Source: an uncultured Planctomycetaceae bacterium
Lineage (GTDB): Bacteria; Planctomycetota; Planctomycetia; Planctomycetales; Planctomycetaceae
DNA: 34,318 nt
Assembly: GCA_903861195.1 (NCBI GenBank)
Contig: CAIOTJ010000061.1
Span: 1-34,318, forward strand
Direction: 5' to 3'
Made by a program: the position numbers and the translations under genes. The stretch's first letter is position 1, and each line of letters begins with the position of its first letter. This document shows, in pieces, positions 7,598 through 16,248 of this stretch. Below the pieces are notes generated by a model. It worked only from the letters and a program-made list of their open reading frames with translations, did no database searches and was not told the DNA's origin.

Positions 7598-8335
7598 TCA
7601 ATAGGGCGTGTGGGTCGACCAGCAGAGCAAATCGCCCGACAACTCACCGAGGAAGGTGAGAATCACCCCCACGAACAGCACCCCAGTGGCCGATTGGGTG
7701 TTGCGATACACGAGAATGCGGCGGACCAGCCACCACACGGCCAACGGCCCCACGATTCCTCCCACCCAGCGCAGCAGCCACCACGCGAGGGCCACGCTCG
7801 ACAGGCTGGGAAATCCATGCAGCAGCAGCATGCCGGCCGAGACTCCCAGGCGCAGCAGGCCCGCCAGCCCCACGGCGTTGTTGAGGCGTTCGAGCGGGGC
7901 CAGCGGCATGCCCGGCGCGGTCAGGTAGCGGTGTCCCAGCAGCATCCCGGCCAAAGTGGAACCCAGAGTTCCCAGCGAGGCGGCGGTCGACAGGGCCAGT
8001 TCCCCGGTGGGAATGTCTCCTTGAGCCGCCAGTCGCAGGACTGTCCGGAATGTCTCAAACAAGCCGACTGCCGTAATGAGGATCAGGCAGACCTCACCTC
8101 CGGTCCGGCGTTCGAGCAGCCAAAGTACTGAACCCACAAACGCGACCGCCCCGATGAGGATGGAACCCCACGGGCCACCGGCGGAGGTCAGGGCCGCCAC
8201 GACCCCCAGCCCCAGGCAGACCAGCAGCAGGATCCGGAAGAACTCGCTGGTGACCCGCTGCCGGGGCATCACCAGCAGCATGAATCCAATCCCGGCGATG
8301 AGCCGCAGGGCGAAGAAAGGAATGGCTTCGGGCAT
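7598..8335 (-). CDS. Eight-helix integral membrane protein of unknown function
   Basis: This is a 245-residue, strongly hydrophobic protein with about eight predicted transmembrane helices. The first is FFALRLIAGIGFMLLVMP (7-24) and the last is GVLFVGVILTFLGELSG. Features that may help to place it are FFRILLLVCLGLGVVAAL in helix 2, GSTLAGMLLGHRYL in helix 5 (a Gly-His in a membrane), an HGFPS loop, and a late intramembrane acidic pair (GELSGD). I do not recognise a named family. The start ATG 8335 lies 16 bases after the folE stop, so it is almost certainly co-transcribed as the last gene of the DUF309-LON-folE operon. Transport, or a membrane quinone/haem protein, are both possible; nothing in the sequence decides. 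Confidence 0.75.
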   Translation of the reverse strand: MPEAIPFFALRLIAGIGFMLLVMPRQRVTSEFFRILLLVCLGLGVVAALTSAGGPWGSILIGAVAFVGSVLWLLERRTGGEVCLILITAVGLFETFRTVLRLAAQGDIPTGELALSTAASLGTLGSTLAGMLLGHRYLTAPGMPLAPLERLNNAVGLAGLLRLGVSAGMLLLHGFPSLSSVALAWWLLRWVGGIVGPLAVWWLVRRILVYRNTQSATGVLFVGVILTFLGELSGDLLCWSTHTPY

Positions 8336-8351
8336 GGGAAGGTCGGCCCGG

Positions 8352-8933
8352 TTACTTGCGGCTCATGATCAGCGACATGGCTTCCGCGCGGGTCGATTCG
8401 TTCCGCTTGAACAGGCCACGCACGGCACTGGTGATGGTCAGGCTGCCCGGTTTGCGGACGCCGCGGATCGTCATGCAGGTGTGGGTGGCCTCCAGCACCA
8501 CCACCACTCCTTTGGCATCGAGCTCGCGCTCCATCAGGTCGGCAATCTGGTGTGTCATCCGTTCCTGCAGCTGGGGGCGGTGCGAGATGTCTTCCACGAT
8601 GCGGGCCAGCTTGCTCAGGCCGGCGACCCGTCCATTCGGCAGGTAGCCAATGTGGGCCACGCCGTGGAAGGGGAGCAGGTGGTGTTCGCACATGCTGTTG
8701 AAGGTGATGTCCCTCACGAGGACCATTTCGTCGTAGGTCTCGTGGAAAACCCGCTTGAGATGTCTCTCGGGATGCGAGTGCAGGCCCGAGAAAATCTCGG
8801 CATACATGCGGGCCACGCGGGCGGGTGTTTCGAGAAGTCCTTCACGGTTGGGATCTTCACCGACCGCCGCCAGGATCTCGCGGACCGCCCGCTCAATGCG
8901 TGCCAGGTCAACGGGTGACTTGTCTTGGGACAT
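8352..8933 (-). CDS. folE: GTP cyclohydrolase I (type IA)
   Basis: This is a 193-residue cytoplasmic enzyme that converts GTP to 7,8-dihydroneopterin triphosphate. That is the first step of tetrahydrofolate synthesis and can also feed queuosine and biopterin. The family signature is intact. Zinc ligands C82 and the following histidine lie in [12 protein letters not shown], the second cysteine C153 is in THTCMTIRG, and [19 protein letters not shown] and RPQLQERMT are also present. The length is normal for bacterial FolE (about 190-220). ATG 8933 lies four bases after the stop of the LON-domain gene, so translation is probably coupled. The other folate genes are not in the window. The zinc ligands identify type IA rather than FolE2. 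Confidence 0.97.
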   Translation of the reverse strand: MSQDKSPVDLARIERAVREILAAVGEDPNREGLLETPARVARMYAEIFSGLHSHPERHLKRVFHETYDEMVLVRDITFNSMCEHHLLPFHGVAHIGYLPNGRVAGLSKLARIVEDISHRPQLQERMTHQIADLMERELDAKGVVVVLEATHTCMTIRGVRKPGSLTITSAVRGLFKRNESTRAEAMSLIMSRK

Positions 8934-8937
8934 GAAA

Positions 8938-9642
8938 TCAGTTGAGGCTGAATCGTGGTGGAAACCGCAGGCGCTGAGGTGCCGGATCGGCGGGAGTCGT
9001 CAACGCCGAGATCGTTTCGAGCAGGTATCTGCTGCGGATATCGACATCGACTTCCGACAGGGCCCGATACTTCGAGGCGGCGGGCATCTTGATGGCGGCG
9101 GCCAGCAGGTCACAGAGCACTCCCAGGGGAAGTTGGGCGTCGAGCAATTGCTGGAACAACGTGTCGGTGGCAGCCGCTCCCGAGAGCCCCTTGAACGCCG
9201 TCAGCAACTCGCGCTGCCTCTCGGACCGATCCCGGGAATTGGCGGGGTCGTAGCTGTCGGGCAGCAGCGACAGTTCTCCAATGCGGTAGGGGAGATCGTT
9301 CACCAGTTCGCGCTCGATGCGGGCCCGCTGCAGTCCGGTGAGGATCAGGTTGTAACGCCCCCCGGAAAGCCGTTCCTCGGCGGTGATCCGCCCGACGCAG
9401 ACCACGTCGTGCAGCGGTGTCAGGCCCGAATCCCTCCGGTCCTGCCGGGGGACAGCCAGGGCGATCAACCGGTGGGTTTCCAAAGCGTCGGCAGTCATCC
9501 GCCGGTAGCGCGGTTCAAAGATGTGCAGGGGGATCGCCACATGCGGAAACAACACCACCCCTTCGAGAGGAAACAGAGGAACCTGCCCTTCGAAGCCGGT
9601 CAGGTCGGCACTGAACTCTGGTTCGTATTGCATGAACGACAA
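8938..9642 (-). CDS. LON peptidase substrate-binding domain protein
   Basis: This is a 234-residue protein consisting essentially of the Lon N-terminal (substrate-recognition) domain without ATPase or protease. The hallmark is near the start: [20 protein letters not shown] followed by [29 protein letters not shown] and the helical second half follow, as in bacterial stand-alone LON-domain (YcaL/PrpK-type) proteins. Such proteins are widespread, but their molecular role is poorly defined. The frame can begin at TTG 9642 or at ATG 9633 (three residues later). GGAGAG sits close upstream of the TTG and overlaps the stop of the DUF309 gene, so both starts are plausible and translational coupling is likely. 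It is the second gene of the four-gene operon. Confidence 0.88.
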   Translation of the reverse strand: MSFMQYEPEFSADLTGFEGQVPLFPLEGVVLFPHVAIPLHIFEPRYRRMTADALETHRLIALAVPRQDRRDSGLTPLHDVVCVGRITAEERLSGGRYNLILTGLQRARIERELVNDLPYRIGELSLLPDSYDPANSRDRSERQRELLTAFKGLSGAAATDTLFQQLLDAQLPLGVLCDLLAAAIKMPAASKYRALSEVDVDIRSRYLLETISALTTPADPAPQRLRFPPRFSLN

Positions 9643-10026
9643 TCACTCTCCGGGAATCTTCACCTTGGGAATCCGGTCGTCCTGCAGGACGACACCCGAC
9701 GGATACAGGTCTTGATTCTCCAACAGTTCCGCAAAGCAATGGTGCATCGCCTGAAGGAACCCGGAAACATCAAGCCCCTCGTACTCGGGCTGGTACGGTT
9801 CAAGGTACTTGCGGGACGACAGGTAAACTTTCTTCGCCCCGCCCAGGTTCTCATTCCCGAAGTGCAGGAGTGCCACCGCGGCCTGGATCAGTCCCTGATA
9901 GAACTTACGCCGTTCGTCCTGCGTCTCGGTCCACAGCTCTTCCAGAACCTCGTGGCTTTCGAAGAACTCTTCGTCGTTGAAGAGTCGCAAGCCCTGCCGA
10001 TAGAGTTCCGGGTAGTCAGCCGCCAT
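9643..10026 (-). CDS. DUF309 domain protein
   Basis: This is a 127-residue all-helical protein. The DUF309 pattern is clear: LYRQGLRLFNDEEFFESHEV, then LEELW, then FYQGLIQAAVALLHFGNEN, with the paired E-x-H/W and QGLIQxAxAxxH helices typical of the family. The function of the family is unknown; its fold suggests a small helical bundle that could bind a ligand or metal. I chose ATG 10026 because the family starts just before this helix. A TTG at 10062 would add 12 basic residues. It is the first gene of the minus-strand operon, and the next gene overlaps or abuts its stop. Its promoter must lie in the 131 bases shared with the divergent nth gene. Confidence 0.85.
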   Translation of the reverse strand: MAADYPELYRQGLRLFNDEEFFESHEVLEELWTETQDERRKFYQGLIQAAVALLHFGNENLGGAKKVYLSSRKYLEPYQPEYEGLDVSGFLQAMHHCFAELLENQDLYPSGVVLQDDRIPKVKIPGE

Positions 10027-10157
10027 CTGGTTGCGCTTTCGGGTGTGAACACGGCCCTGCAATGTACTGGTCTACGGCGCCGTCTGTCCACAAGTGGGCG
10101 CCGCATTTCGCAACTGCCCGCCAACTTCCGTGCGGTCTTAACGGTCTGGAGAGTCGC

Positions 10158-10985
10158 ATGGTTCGAACCCGTGCCCCGCGTCGCCAAGAGGCCCGCCGTC
10201 AGCAGGCACAGGCTGTCGCCCAAGCTCTGGCGCAGCACTATCCCGTCGCCGAATGCGCCCTGCGCCACGAGAATCCATTCCAGCTCCTGGCGGCGACGAT
10301 TCTGTCCGCACAGTGTACGGACGAGAGGGTCAATCTGGTGACCCCCGAACTGTTCCGCCAGTTTCCGACTCCCCAGGCCCTGGCCGCCGCTTCCCAGGAA
10401 GAGGTCGAACGATTGGTCCAATCGACAGGGTTCTTCCGCGCCAAAGCGAAGAACCTGCGCGGCATGGCTCAGGCTCTGGTCGATCACCATCAGGGAGAAC
10501 TTCCCCGCACCGTCGACGAGTTGACGAAGCTGCCGGGGGTCGGCCGCAAGACCGCCAATGTCCTGTTGGGGACCGCCTTCGGCATGGCGACCGGTGTGGT
10601 GGTCGACACGCACGTCCGCCGGATCACCCGACTCTTGGGGCTGACCCGCAACACTGACCCCGTGAAGATCGAACGCGATCTGGTCGCCCTGCTGCCCCCC
10701 GAGGAATGGATCAACTTCTCCCACCGGCTGATTCATCACGGTCGGCGGGTCTGCATCGCCCGCCGCCCCCGCTGTGCTGACTGCCCACTTCTGACTTTGT
10801 GTGACCGGTTCGGCTTGAAGCCCCTGCCAGGACCCCTGCCGTCTTCCGGCCGGGCGCCTACGGACCAGCCGTCTTCAGACCACGCCGGGGCGAAATCCCC
10901 GCGCAAACCCATAGTGCGCCGCTCTGCCGTTGCGCCCAAACGCCCGAAACCGAAGCGACAAACTCCAAAGCGGTCCGGGGAGTGA
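10158..10985 (+). CDS. nth: Endonuclease III (DNA glycosylase/AP lyase) with a basic C-terminal tail
   Basis: This is a 275-residue base-excision repair enzyme that removes oxidised pyrimidines and cleaves the abasic site. The helix-hairpin-helix LPGVGRKTANVLLG carries the catalytic lysine K131, and VVVDTHVRRITRLLGL carries the catalytic aspartate D150. The 4Fe-4S cluster motif C-x6-C-x2-C-x5-C is complete (C199, C206, C209, C215). The core matches normal Nth (about 210 residues). Beyond it is an extra tail of about 55 residues rich in Pro, Lys and Arg (PKRPKPKRQTPKRSGE at the end), likely disordered and DNA-binding. ATG 10158 is chosen because the preceding residues do not resemble the family. 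It diverges from the DUF309 operon and converges on the PVC-type gene at 11058. Confidence 0.95.
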   Translation: MVRTRAPRRQEARRQQAQAVAQALAQHYPVAECALRHENPFQLLAATILSAQCTDERVNLVTPELFRQFPTPQALAAASQEEVERLVQSTGFFRAKAKNLRGMAQALVDHHQGELPRTVDELTKLPGVGRKTANVLLGTAFGMATGVVVDTHVRRITRLLGLTRNTDPVKIERDLVALLPPEEWINFSHRLIHHGRRVCIARRPRCADCPLLTLCDRFGLKPLPGPLPSSGRAPTDQPSSDHAGAKSPRKPIVRRSAVAPKRPKPKRQTPKRSGE

Positions 10986-11057
10986 CTGCGGTCCGATTGT
11001 CACAGAAGTTGGCGTGTATCCGCCAGGTGCCGGGAACCCCCCAGCACCGGCGATGGG

Positions 11058-14000
11058 TCAATCACCCGTGTCCCTCGCGGCGGTTCGGTTCGACTGCGAC
11101 TTGAGATAGAGATACAGATCGGCCAATTGCCGATCGTCGAGATCCTTCAACAGACCTTCGGGCATCAGAGAGTTCGGCAGGGTCCGCTGGTTGACAATGT
11201 CGCGGGCATCGACCCGATAGGTCTGGGCGACCCCATTTCTCAAGAGGATCCCGTCGGCCGAGTCGTAGACCACGAGGCCCGAGTAGGTTTTGCCCGACTT
11301 GGTCTCCACCAGCACGGTCTGATAACGCGGCGAGACATCCCGGTTGGGGAGGGCGATGGCGATGAACAGATCGTCCCGCGAGAATCTCGAGGTCACCCCC
11401 AACAGATCGGGACCGAGGCTTTGCCCGTTCCCATGGCACTGGCCGCAGCCGCGGTTGCGAAACAGCGCTTCGCCCCGCTCGACGTCCCCTGCGCTCCAGT
11501 CGACGGCGGCCAGTCGCTCGCGCAGTGAAGGTTCATCGATGTCTCCCGTCCCCAGCAGTTCCCGCGATTCCTCGGGGTAGGTGGCGGTGGCCCATTCGGT
11601 CCATCTCTGGATGACTTCAGCCTGGGGGACGTAACCCGCCGAACCGAAGACAAATTCATGATCGGTCTTGGCCTGCCGAGCCAGCAGCCGGGCGACCTTT
11701 TCCCGCAAGGGGAACTCCGAGCGATCGGACCCCAGTCGTCGCAGCAGTTTGACCAGCGCCACGCACTCGCGCGGCGTCGCTTCGGTCTCGAGCAGCCGTT
11801 CGAGGGCCCCGACGCACGCGGCCAACGTTTCGGGGGGAGCCGATTCGAGTCCCTCCACAAACAGCGGCCGGTCTTCTTCTTGAGGGGTCTCGGCCAGCAC
11901 CATCAGCACCGAGAGCCGCAAATCATGCCGTTCGAACAGGGGACGGATCAACTGCCGACTTTCGTCGGTCTGGGCACCTCCCACCACGTAGACAAGATCG
12001 TTGTTCCAGGGATAGTTGGCTGCGGCCTGCACAGCCCTGGTGAACGCCTCGGTCGCCCGCAGGCTGTCGTCTTCCTCCAGCTTGGAGAGAAACGCCACAT
12101 GCGAGGGCTGGCCGAATCGGGGCGATGCGACCAGGGCCTGGGCCAGGTCCGGTGAATGATTGACCAATTCACTGAAAAGCTCCCCCAGACGGTCATTCCA
12201 GTTGGCGTCCTGGGGAAGTTGCCGTTCCCGAATCTTCCCTTCAATCGCCAGCAGGGCGTCGGCACACTGGCGGGTGTTCCGTTCCGACAGCGTCACATCC
12301 AGCCGCGAGACGCAGGTGAGCTGGTGGATGTCGTCCACCGGGTGGCTCTGTGGGGTGACCTGTCCGAGCAACCCCTCGGCCAGTCGGCTCGAGGGGGGAG
12401 CCAGCATGGCGATGATCCGACCCAATTCGGCATCCACTCCCCGATCCCCCACGGGAAAGATCTTTTCGAGCGTCGTCACCAGGCGGGAGATTTCGGGCAG
12501 AGCCAGATCAGGAGCGAAAGTTCCCGTGTAGCCATGGAACATGCCGGGCGTTCCTCCCCGTCCCCCCAGGTCTCCGAGAGACATCTGGATCAGCCGGGCG
12601 GCTTCCAGCTTCATCGCGGCGGGATGATTCCCCGCCAGCACCCGCGTTCCGAAATCGATGCCAAACGGATTGACTCCCTCTCCTTCCTGCAAGGTTCTCC
12701 ACACGTAACCGATCGTGCTGGAGAGCGCGGCGCGCCAGCCCAGCGGACGCCCCAGTTCCGCCAGTCCCCGCACTTCATTCGGCTGCATGCGGACCACCAG
12801 CCGGGCCGCGGCCAGTCTCACTTCCCGGTCTTCGTGGTTAAGGCAGTCGGCCAGCGGTGTCAGCAGCGGCTTGTAATCAGGCTGCAGTCGGGCCAGGCTT
12901 TCCAGCGTCCGGCGGCGCGCCGTGGCCGAGGAGTCGCCGAGATAGGCCGCCAGGGTGGTGTCCGCGGGACGGGGCTTGGTCTGAAAACCGATCGACCAGG
13001 CAGCTGCGGTGCGAACCGCAGGTTGGTTCGATCCCGTCAAACTCTTCAGGGTCTGGTCAGTCAATCCTCCAAACTGATCGACCAGGATCTGGATCGCCCT
13101 CACTCGTCGCTCGGCGGGCAACTGCTCGTTGAGCGCCGCGCCCACGAACGAGGCCTCCCCCAGTTGGCGGGCCAGAGGCGCCCACACGGCGCGCGACCAG
13201 CTGGCATTGGGCTGGATCGGTTCCAGGCAGGCCTGAAGTTGCTGGGCCGGGGGAGTCTGGGCCGAGAGCGACAGCAACTGTGGCTGACGCTCACGCTCGC
13301 TGGCGCCGTCGTACCGTACCTTGTAGACGGTGCCGTGGGTCCCCCGTCCGCCGACGCAAATGAAGAGACTGCCGTCGGGCCCCACCTCGGCGTCGGTTGG
13401 AGCGAAACCTTCGGCACCATCGGCCTTCACAAATTCCTCGGCGGCACGGGGGGCGAACGTCCCCCCCTGTCGGACCAACGGCACCGCCAGGACCCGACCG
13501 AAGGTCCAGTCGAGAACAAACAGTCCCTGCCGGTATTTGGCGGGGAATTGCGTGTGCTGATAGCAGACCACCCCGGTGGGCGAACCCCGGCCGGTGGCGG
13601 CCACGACGGGAGCCGCGTCGAGGAAGTAGTTCGGGCGTTTCCACGTTTCGGTCACCCAACCCTGTTCCCCTCCGGGCAGCACATGCAGCACCCGGGTGGG
13701 TTGGTACCAAGGGAGGGAAATGTCCCGTTCGCCGTCGCTGTCGTACGTGAGGATCTCGCCTTGTGAATCGAAGTCGAAGTCGTAGGCGTTGCGCAGTCCA
13801 TCGGCCACGATTTCTCCCCGGGACAGGTCGGGAGTCAGGCGCAGCACAACTCCCCCGTTGGGAGAGCGGATCGGGCTGGTCGGGGTGGTGGCGTAGCTGC
13901 CGTTGACGTCGGTGAAATTCCCGGCGATGAGGTACCACCAGCCATCGGGCCCACGGCGGATGGCGTGGGCGTGATGCTCGCCCCCGGTCTTGATCTTGAG

Positions 14001-14417
14001 GAAGGTTTCCGGTGGACCATCGGCCCGATCATCCCCATTTTCGTCCGGGTAGCGGATCAGCCCCTCGTCTCCGATGCACAGCAGGTCGCGGCCCACGAAA
14101 CAGAGTCCCTGGGCACCCGACTCGGGGCCGTCGACAAAGGTTTTGGACTCGTCGGCTTGGCCGTCGCCATCGCGATCGATCAGGATTTTCACATATCCGG
14201 GTCCCGACACCACGACCCGACCGAGGGAATCGATGGTCAGGCAATGGATGTCGTGGGCGAGGTCATCGGGGGCATACCGGGTGACGGTGAACCCTTCCGG
14301 GGCAATCAAACCCGACTCGCCGGCTGGCAGTTGAGAGGCCGTCAGCAGGCTGGCGAGACATGCCAGGGAGCGGGCGACGGCCCCGAGGCAATGGCGGTTC
14401 GGCGGGTTGGAAAACAT
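11058..14417 (-). CDS. PVC-type membrane-bound dehydrogenase with HEAT repeats and haem-binding CxxCH domain
   Basis: This 1119-residue exported protein is characteristic of Planctomycetes and Verrucomicrobia. A signal peptide (about 1-31) is followed by a beta-propeller of the glucose/sorbosone dehydrogenase type (about 35-370), with acidic DRDGDGQADESKTF and DENGDDRADGPP loops that look calcium-binding (compare TIGR02604). A long alpha-helical HEAT-like region follows (about 400-960). The C-terminal c-type haem domain (compare TIGR02603) has C991-x2-C994-H995 in RGCGQCHGNG and a likely distal methionine in NSLMPEG. It presumably oxidises a sugar-like substrate in the periplasm and passes electrons to a cytochrome partner; the substrate is unknown. 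ATG 14417 is chosen because the signal peptide begins there. Upstream in-frame sequence is arginine/proline-rich and unlikely to be coding. Confidence 0.9.
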   Translation of the reverse strand: MFSNPPNRHCLGAVARSLACLASLLTASQLPAGESGLIAPEGFTVTRYAPDDLAHDIHCLTIDSLGRVVVSGPGYVKILIDRDGDGQADESKTFVDGPESGAQGLCFVGRDLLCIGDEGLIRYPDENGDDRADGPPETFLKIKTGGEHHAHAIRRGPDGWWYLIAGNFTDVNGSYATTPTSPIRSPNGGVVLRLTPDLSRGEIVADGLRNAYDFDFDSQGEILTYDSDGERDISLPWYQPTRVLHVLPGGEQGWVTETWKRPNYFLDAAPVVAATGRGSPTGVVCYQHTQFPAKYRQGLFVLDWTFGRVLAVPLVRQGGTFAPRAAEEFVKADGAEGFAPTDAEVGPDGSLFICVGGRGTHGTVYKVRYDGASERERQPQLLSLSAQTPPAQQLQACLEPIQPNASWSRAVWAPLARQLGEASFVGAALNEQLPAERRVRAIQILVDQFGGLTDQTLKSLTGSNQPAVRTAAAWSIGFQTKPRPADTTLAAYLGDSSATARRRTLESLARLQPDYKPLLTPLADCLNHEDREVRLAAARLVVRMQPNEVRGLAELGRPLGWRAALSSTIGYVWRTLQEGEGVNPFGIDFGTRVLAGNHPAAMKLEAARLIQMSLGDLGGRGGTPGMFHGYTGTFAPDLALPEISRLVTTLEKIFPVGDRGVDAELGRIIAMLAPPSSRLAEGLLGQVTPQSHPVDDIHQLTCVSRLDVTLSERNTRQCADALLAIEGKIRERQLPQDANWNDRLGELFSELVNHSPDLAQALVASPRFGQPSHVAFLSKLEEDDSLRATEAFTRAVQAAANYPWNNDLVYVVGGAQTDESRQLIRPLFERHDLRLSVLMVLAETPQEEDRPLFVEGLESAPPETLAACVGALERLLETEATPRECVALVKLLRRLGSDRSEFPLREKVARLLARQAKTDHEFVFGSAGYVPQAEVIQRWTEWATATYPEESRELLGTGDIDEPSLRERLAAVDWSAGDVERGEALFRNRGCGQCHGNGQSLGPDLLGVTSRFSRDDLFIAIALPNRDVSPRYQTVLVETKSGKTYSGLVVYDSADGILLRNGVAQTYRVDARDIVNQRTLPNSLMPEGLLKDLDDRQLADLYLYLKSQSNRTAARDTGD

Positions 14418-14789
14418 CGGAACTCGTTCTCGCGGTGAGGATTCCGGATTGTCGCAACCCGGGCAAAAGCGCGGCTTTGTAATGCGGAACCGAACGGCAG
14501 GGCAAGGTGAGTCTGAAGATACGGGCTGGTGAAATTCGGCTGGTGGGTGTCGCCGGGACTTTAAGGGGTGAGGGATGGGCCGCAGCTTTTTGAGTAGGTC
14601 CTCTCCCAGGCAAACTGGGGGCCTGGCGGAGGTTGGGTTGCCATCCAGCACTGGACTTCCCGAGGTCGGGCCAACTACCCTGCGAAGCGTTGGGGGACTG
14701 GTGGAGGACACCGGTCCTGGTCGGTGCGGGACAACCGTTCCGTCGGCCGTGGCGTGCAGCCCCCTTGGCTCTTGCGAGGTGTTTCCGAG
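14418..14789. other. Intergenic region between divergent genes
   Basis: This is 372 bases between the divergent PVC-type gene (minus) and the DUF3500 gene (plus). It must hold promoters for both, but I find no convincing -35/-10 pair. GACAAT on the minus strand near 14450 is the nearest -10-like hexamer for the PVC-type gene. The open frames here are arginine/proline-rich and show no protein-like pattern. Confidence 0.6.
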
Positions 14790-15815
14790 ATGTCGCGTCC
14801 CCTCTCGAAATGGCTGGCCGCCAGTCTGGTGCTGGTCGGCATGGTGGCCCTGCTGCGTGGGCAGGCCGAAAATCAGGTTCCCGCCGCCCAGGGCATGTTC
14901 CAGGCGGCTGAGAAATTCACCAAGTCGCTCTCACCCGCCCAGCTCGAAAAGGCCTCATTCAAGTTCGACGATGCCGAGCGTCTCAACTGGCACTTCATTC
15001 CGCGTGAGCGCAAGGGTCTGCCCCTGCGCGAACTGGAGGGGGGAACCCTCAAGGCGGCCCAGGACTTCATCGCCAGCGGTCTCTCGAAGGCGGGCTACGA
15101 GCAGACCCTCGCCATCATGAGCCTCGAAGAGGTGTTGTATCTGCTCGAGGGGGGCGACCGGGGTGAACGGCGTGAACGGCGCAATCCTGGCAAATACTAC
15201 CTCAGCATGTTCGGGACTCCCTCGGCGAAGGGGCAGTGGGGCTGGCGTCTGGAAGGGCATCACCTCTCGCTGAACTTCACCCTCAACAATGGGGAAGTGG
15301 TCGGTAGCACCCCCGAATTCTATGGGACCAACCCCGCCCTGATCGATGCCGGTCCCGAGCGGGCCGTCCGCGTGCTGGGGGCCGAGGAAGACCTGGCGCG
15401 CCAGGTGCTCAAGCTGGCGACTCCTGAGCAGCTCAAGACGATTCTCATCGACACCAAGGCTCCCGATGACCTGCGGGGAGCCAATATCGCGCAGGCCGAC
15501 CGGACCCCCGCCGTAGGTCTGGCTGCCGGCCAGATGTCGGCCGACCAGAAAAAGCTGCTGAATACTCTGCTCGAAGAGTATCTGAAGAACATGCCCGCCG
15601 ACGTGGCCGCCAAGCGCCGCGACCGCCTGATGAAGGCCGGGTTCGACACCATCCAGTTCGCCTGGTGGGGGGAGCCCGACCGCAACCAGCGGCACTACTA
15701 CCGTCTGCAGGGGCCGACGTTCCTCATCGAGTACAACAACACTCAGAATAACGCCAACCACGTCCACTCGTACTGGCGTGATCTCGAAGGGGACTTCGGC
15801 ATTCCGGTGAAGTGA
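14790..15815 (+). CDS. Exported DUF3500 family protein
   Basis: This is a 341-residue protein with a signal peptide or N-terminal anchor (about 5-26, SKWLAASLVLVGMVALL). The mature part matches DUF3500. Visible marks are LNWHFIPRERKGLPLREL, SLEEVLYLLEGG, YYLSMFGTPSAKGQWGWRLE, GHHLSLNFTL and PEFYGTNPALI. Near the end it has FAWWGEPDRNQRHYYRLQGP and the His/Asn-rich NNTQNNANHVHSYWRD, a plausible metal or ligand site. The function of the family is unknown. It is common in planctomycetes and fungi-like decomposers, and the conserved histidines make an enzyme likely. ATG 14790 has GAGG at 14776-14779. A perfect terminator follows at 15976, so it is probably monocistronic. Confidence 0.9.
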   Translation: MSRPLSKWLAASLVLVGMVALLRGQAENQVPAAQGMFQAAEKFTKSLSPAQLEKASFKFDDAERLNWHFIPRERKGLPLRELEGGTLKAAQDFIASGLSKAGYEQTLAIMSLEEVLYLLEGGDRGERRERRNPGKYYLSMFGTPSAKGQWGWRLEGHHLSLNFTLNNGEVVGSTPEFYGTNPALIDAGPERAVRVLGAEEDLARQVLKLATPEQLKTILIDTKAPDDLRGANIAQADRTPAVGLAAGQMSADQKKLLNTLLEEYLKNMPADVAAKRRDRLMKAGFDTIQFAWWGEPDRNQRHYYRLQGPTFLIEYNNTQNNANHVHSYWRDLEGDFGIPVK

Positions 15816-15975
15816 GTTTCCCCGCCTGTGGGGGCTGACAGGGGAGGTCGGACAACGCGTCTCGACTTTGCCTGCAGGCTCTGGCCGATGGGCGTTCTCT
15901 GCGGCAGATTCAACCGACAAGCCATCGCGGTCGAAATCCCGTCGTACGTTTCTCGGCCCCCCGACATCCAATCGC

Positions 15976-16013
15976 ACGGCGTGATGGGAACTTCCATCAC
16001 GCCGTTTTTGTTT
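15976..16013 (+). terminator. Perfect intrinsic terminator of the DUF3500 gene
   Basis: ACGGCGTGATGG (15976-15987) pairs over 12 bases without mismatch with CCATCACGCCGT (15994-16005). The loop is six bases, GAACTT, and it is followed by TTTTTGTTT. It lies 160 bases after the stop, so the transcript has a long 3' untranslated part. Confidence 0.93.
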
Positions 16014-16115
16014 GGAAACGGTCAAATGTCTTTCCGGTCACAGGGCCCGGCTGGAATGTCGGTCGCGGCGGCTGTCAAGCGAGGCGGCAGCGGGGCTGCC
16101 GAAGAAAGGGGCAGC

Positions 16116-16143
16116 CTGCCAACGCGCGGCGACCCAGTATGCT
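16116..16143 (+). promoter_or_regulatory. Candidate promoter for kup
   Basis: CTGCCA (16116-16121) and TATGCT (16138-16143) are 16 bases apart. Each matches its consensus at 4 of 6 positions. They lie downstream of the DUF3500 terminator and about 105 bases before the kup start, so they are well placed but weak. Confidence 0.3.
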
Positions 16144-16218
16144 GGCATCACACCCTTGGGGATGGTTAGTCTCAAGCGAACGGATTGCCCCCCGCGGGTA
16201 ATCCACCCGTGTTCATTC

Positions 16219-16248
16219 GGAGGAGAGCCCCCCGGGGTTCTCTGCGGC
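16219..16248 (+). promoter_or_regulatory. Shine-Dalgarno site separated from the kup start by a hairpin
   Basis: A strong GGAGG (16219-16223) lies 25 bases before ATG 16249, too far for normal initiation, and no in-frame start codon exists in between. The gap contains AGAGCCCC (16224-16231) and GGGGTTCT (16234-16241), which can pair over up to eight bases including one G-U. Opening the innermost pair leaves a four-base loop. Folding this stem would bring the site to about seven bases from the ATG. A regulated or hairpin-bridged start is an inference. Confidence 0.45.

Larger units (their letters stand above)
15816..16248. other. Intergenic region with terminator, promoter candidate and kup leader
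   Basis: This is 433 bases between DUF3500 and kup. The left part ends with the perfect terminator at 15976-16013. To its right are a promoter-like pair (16116-16143) and a structured ribosome-binding region (16219-16248). I see no gene. Confidence 0.7.

Noticed and set aside
6070-7647. A 525-codon minus-strand frame opposite the DUF1080 gene
   Set aside because: The plus-strand product has two recognisable domains, a signal peptide and a good ribosome-binding site. The antisense frame has no protein-like pattern and also runs across the terminator.
12156-13766. A 536-codon plus-strand frame inside the PVC-type gene
   Set aside because: It is antisense to a gene with a complete haem motif and propeller, and its composition is typical of a shadow frame (Gly, Arg, Gln, His).
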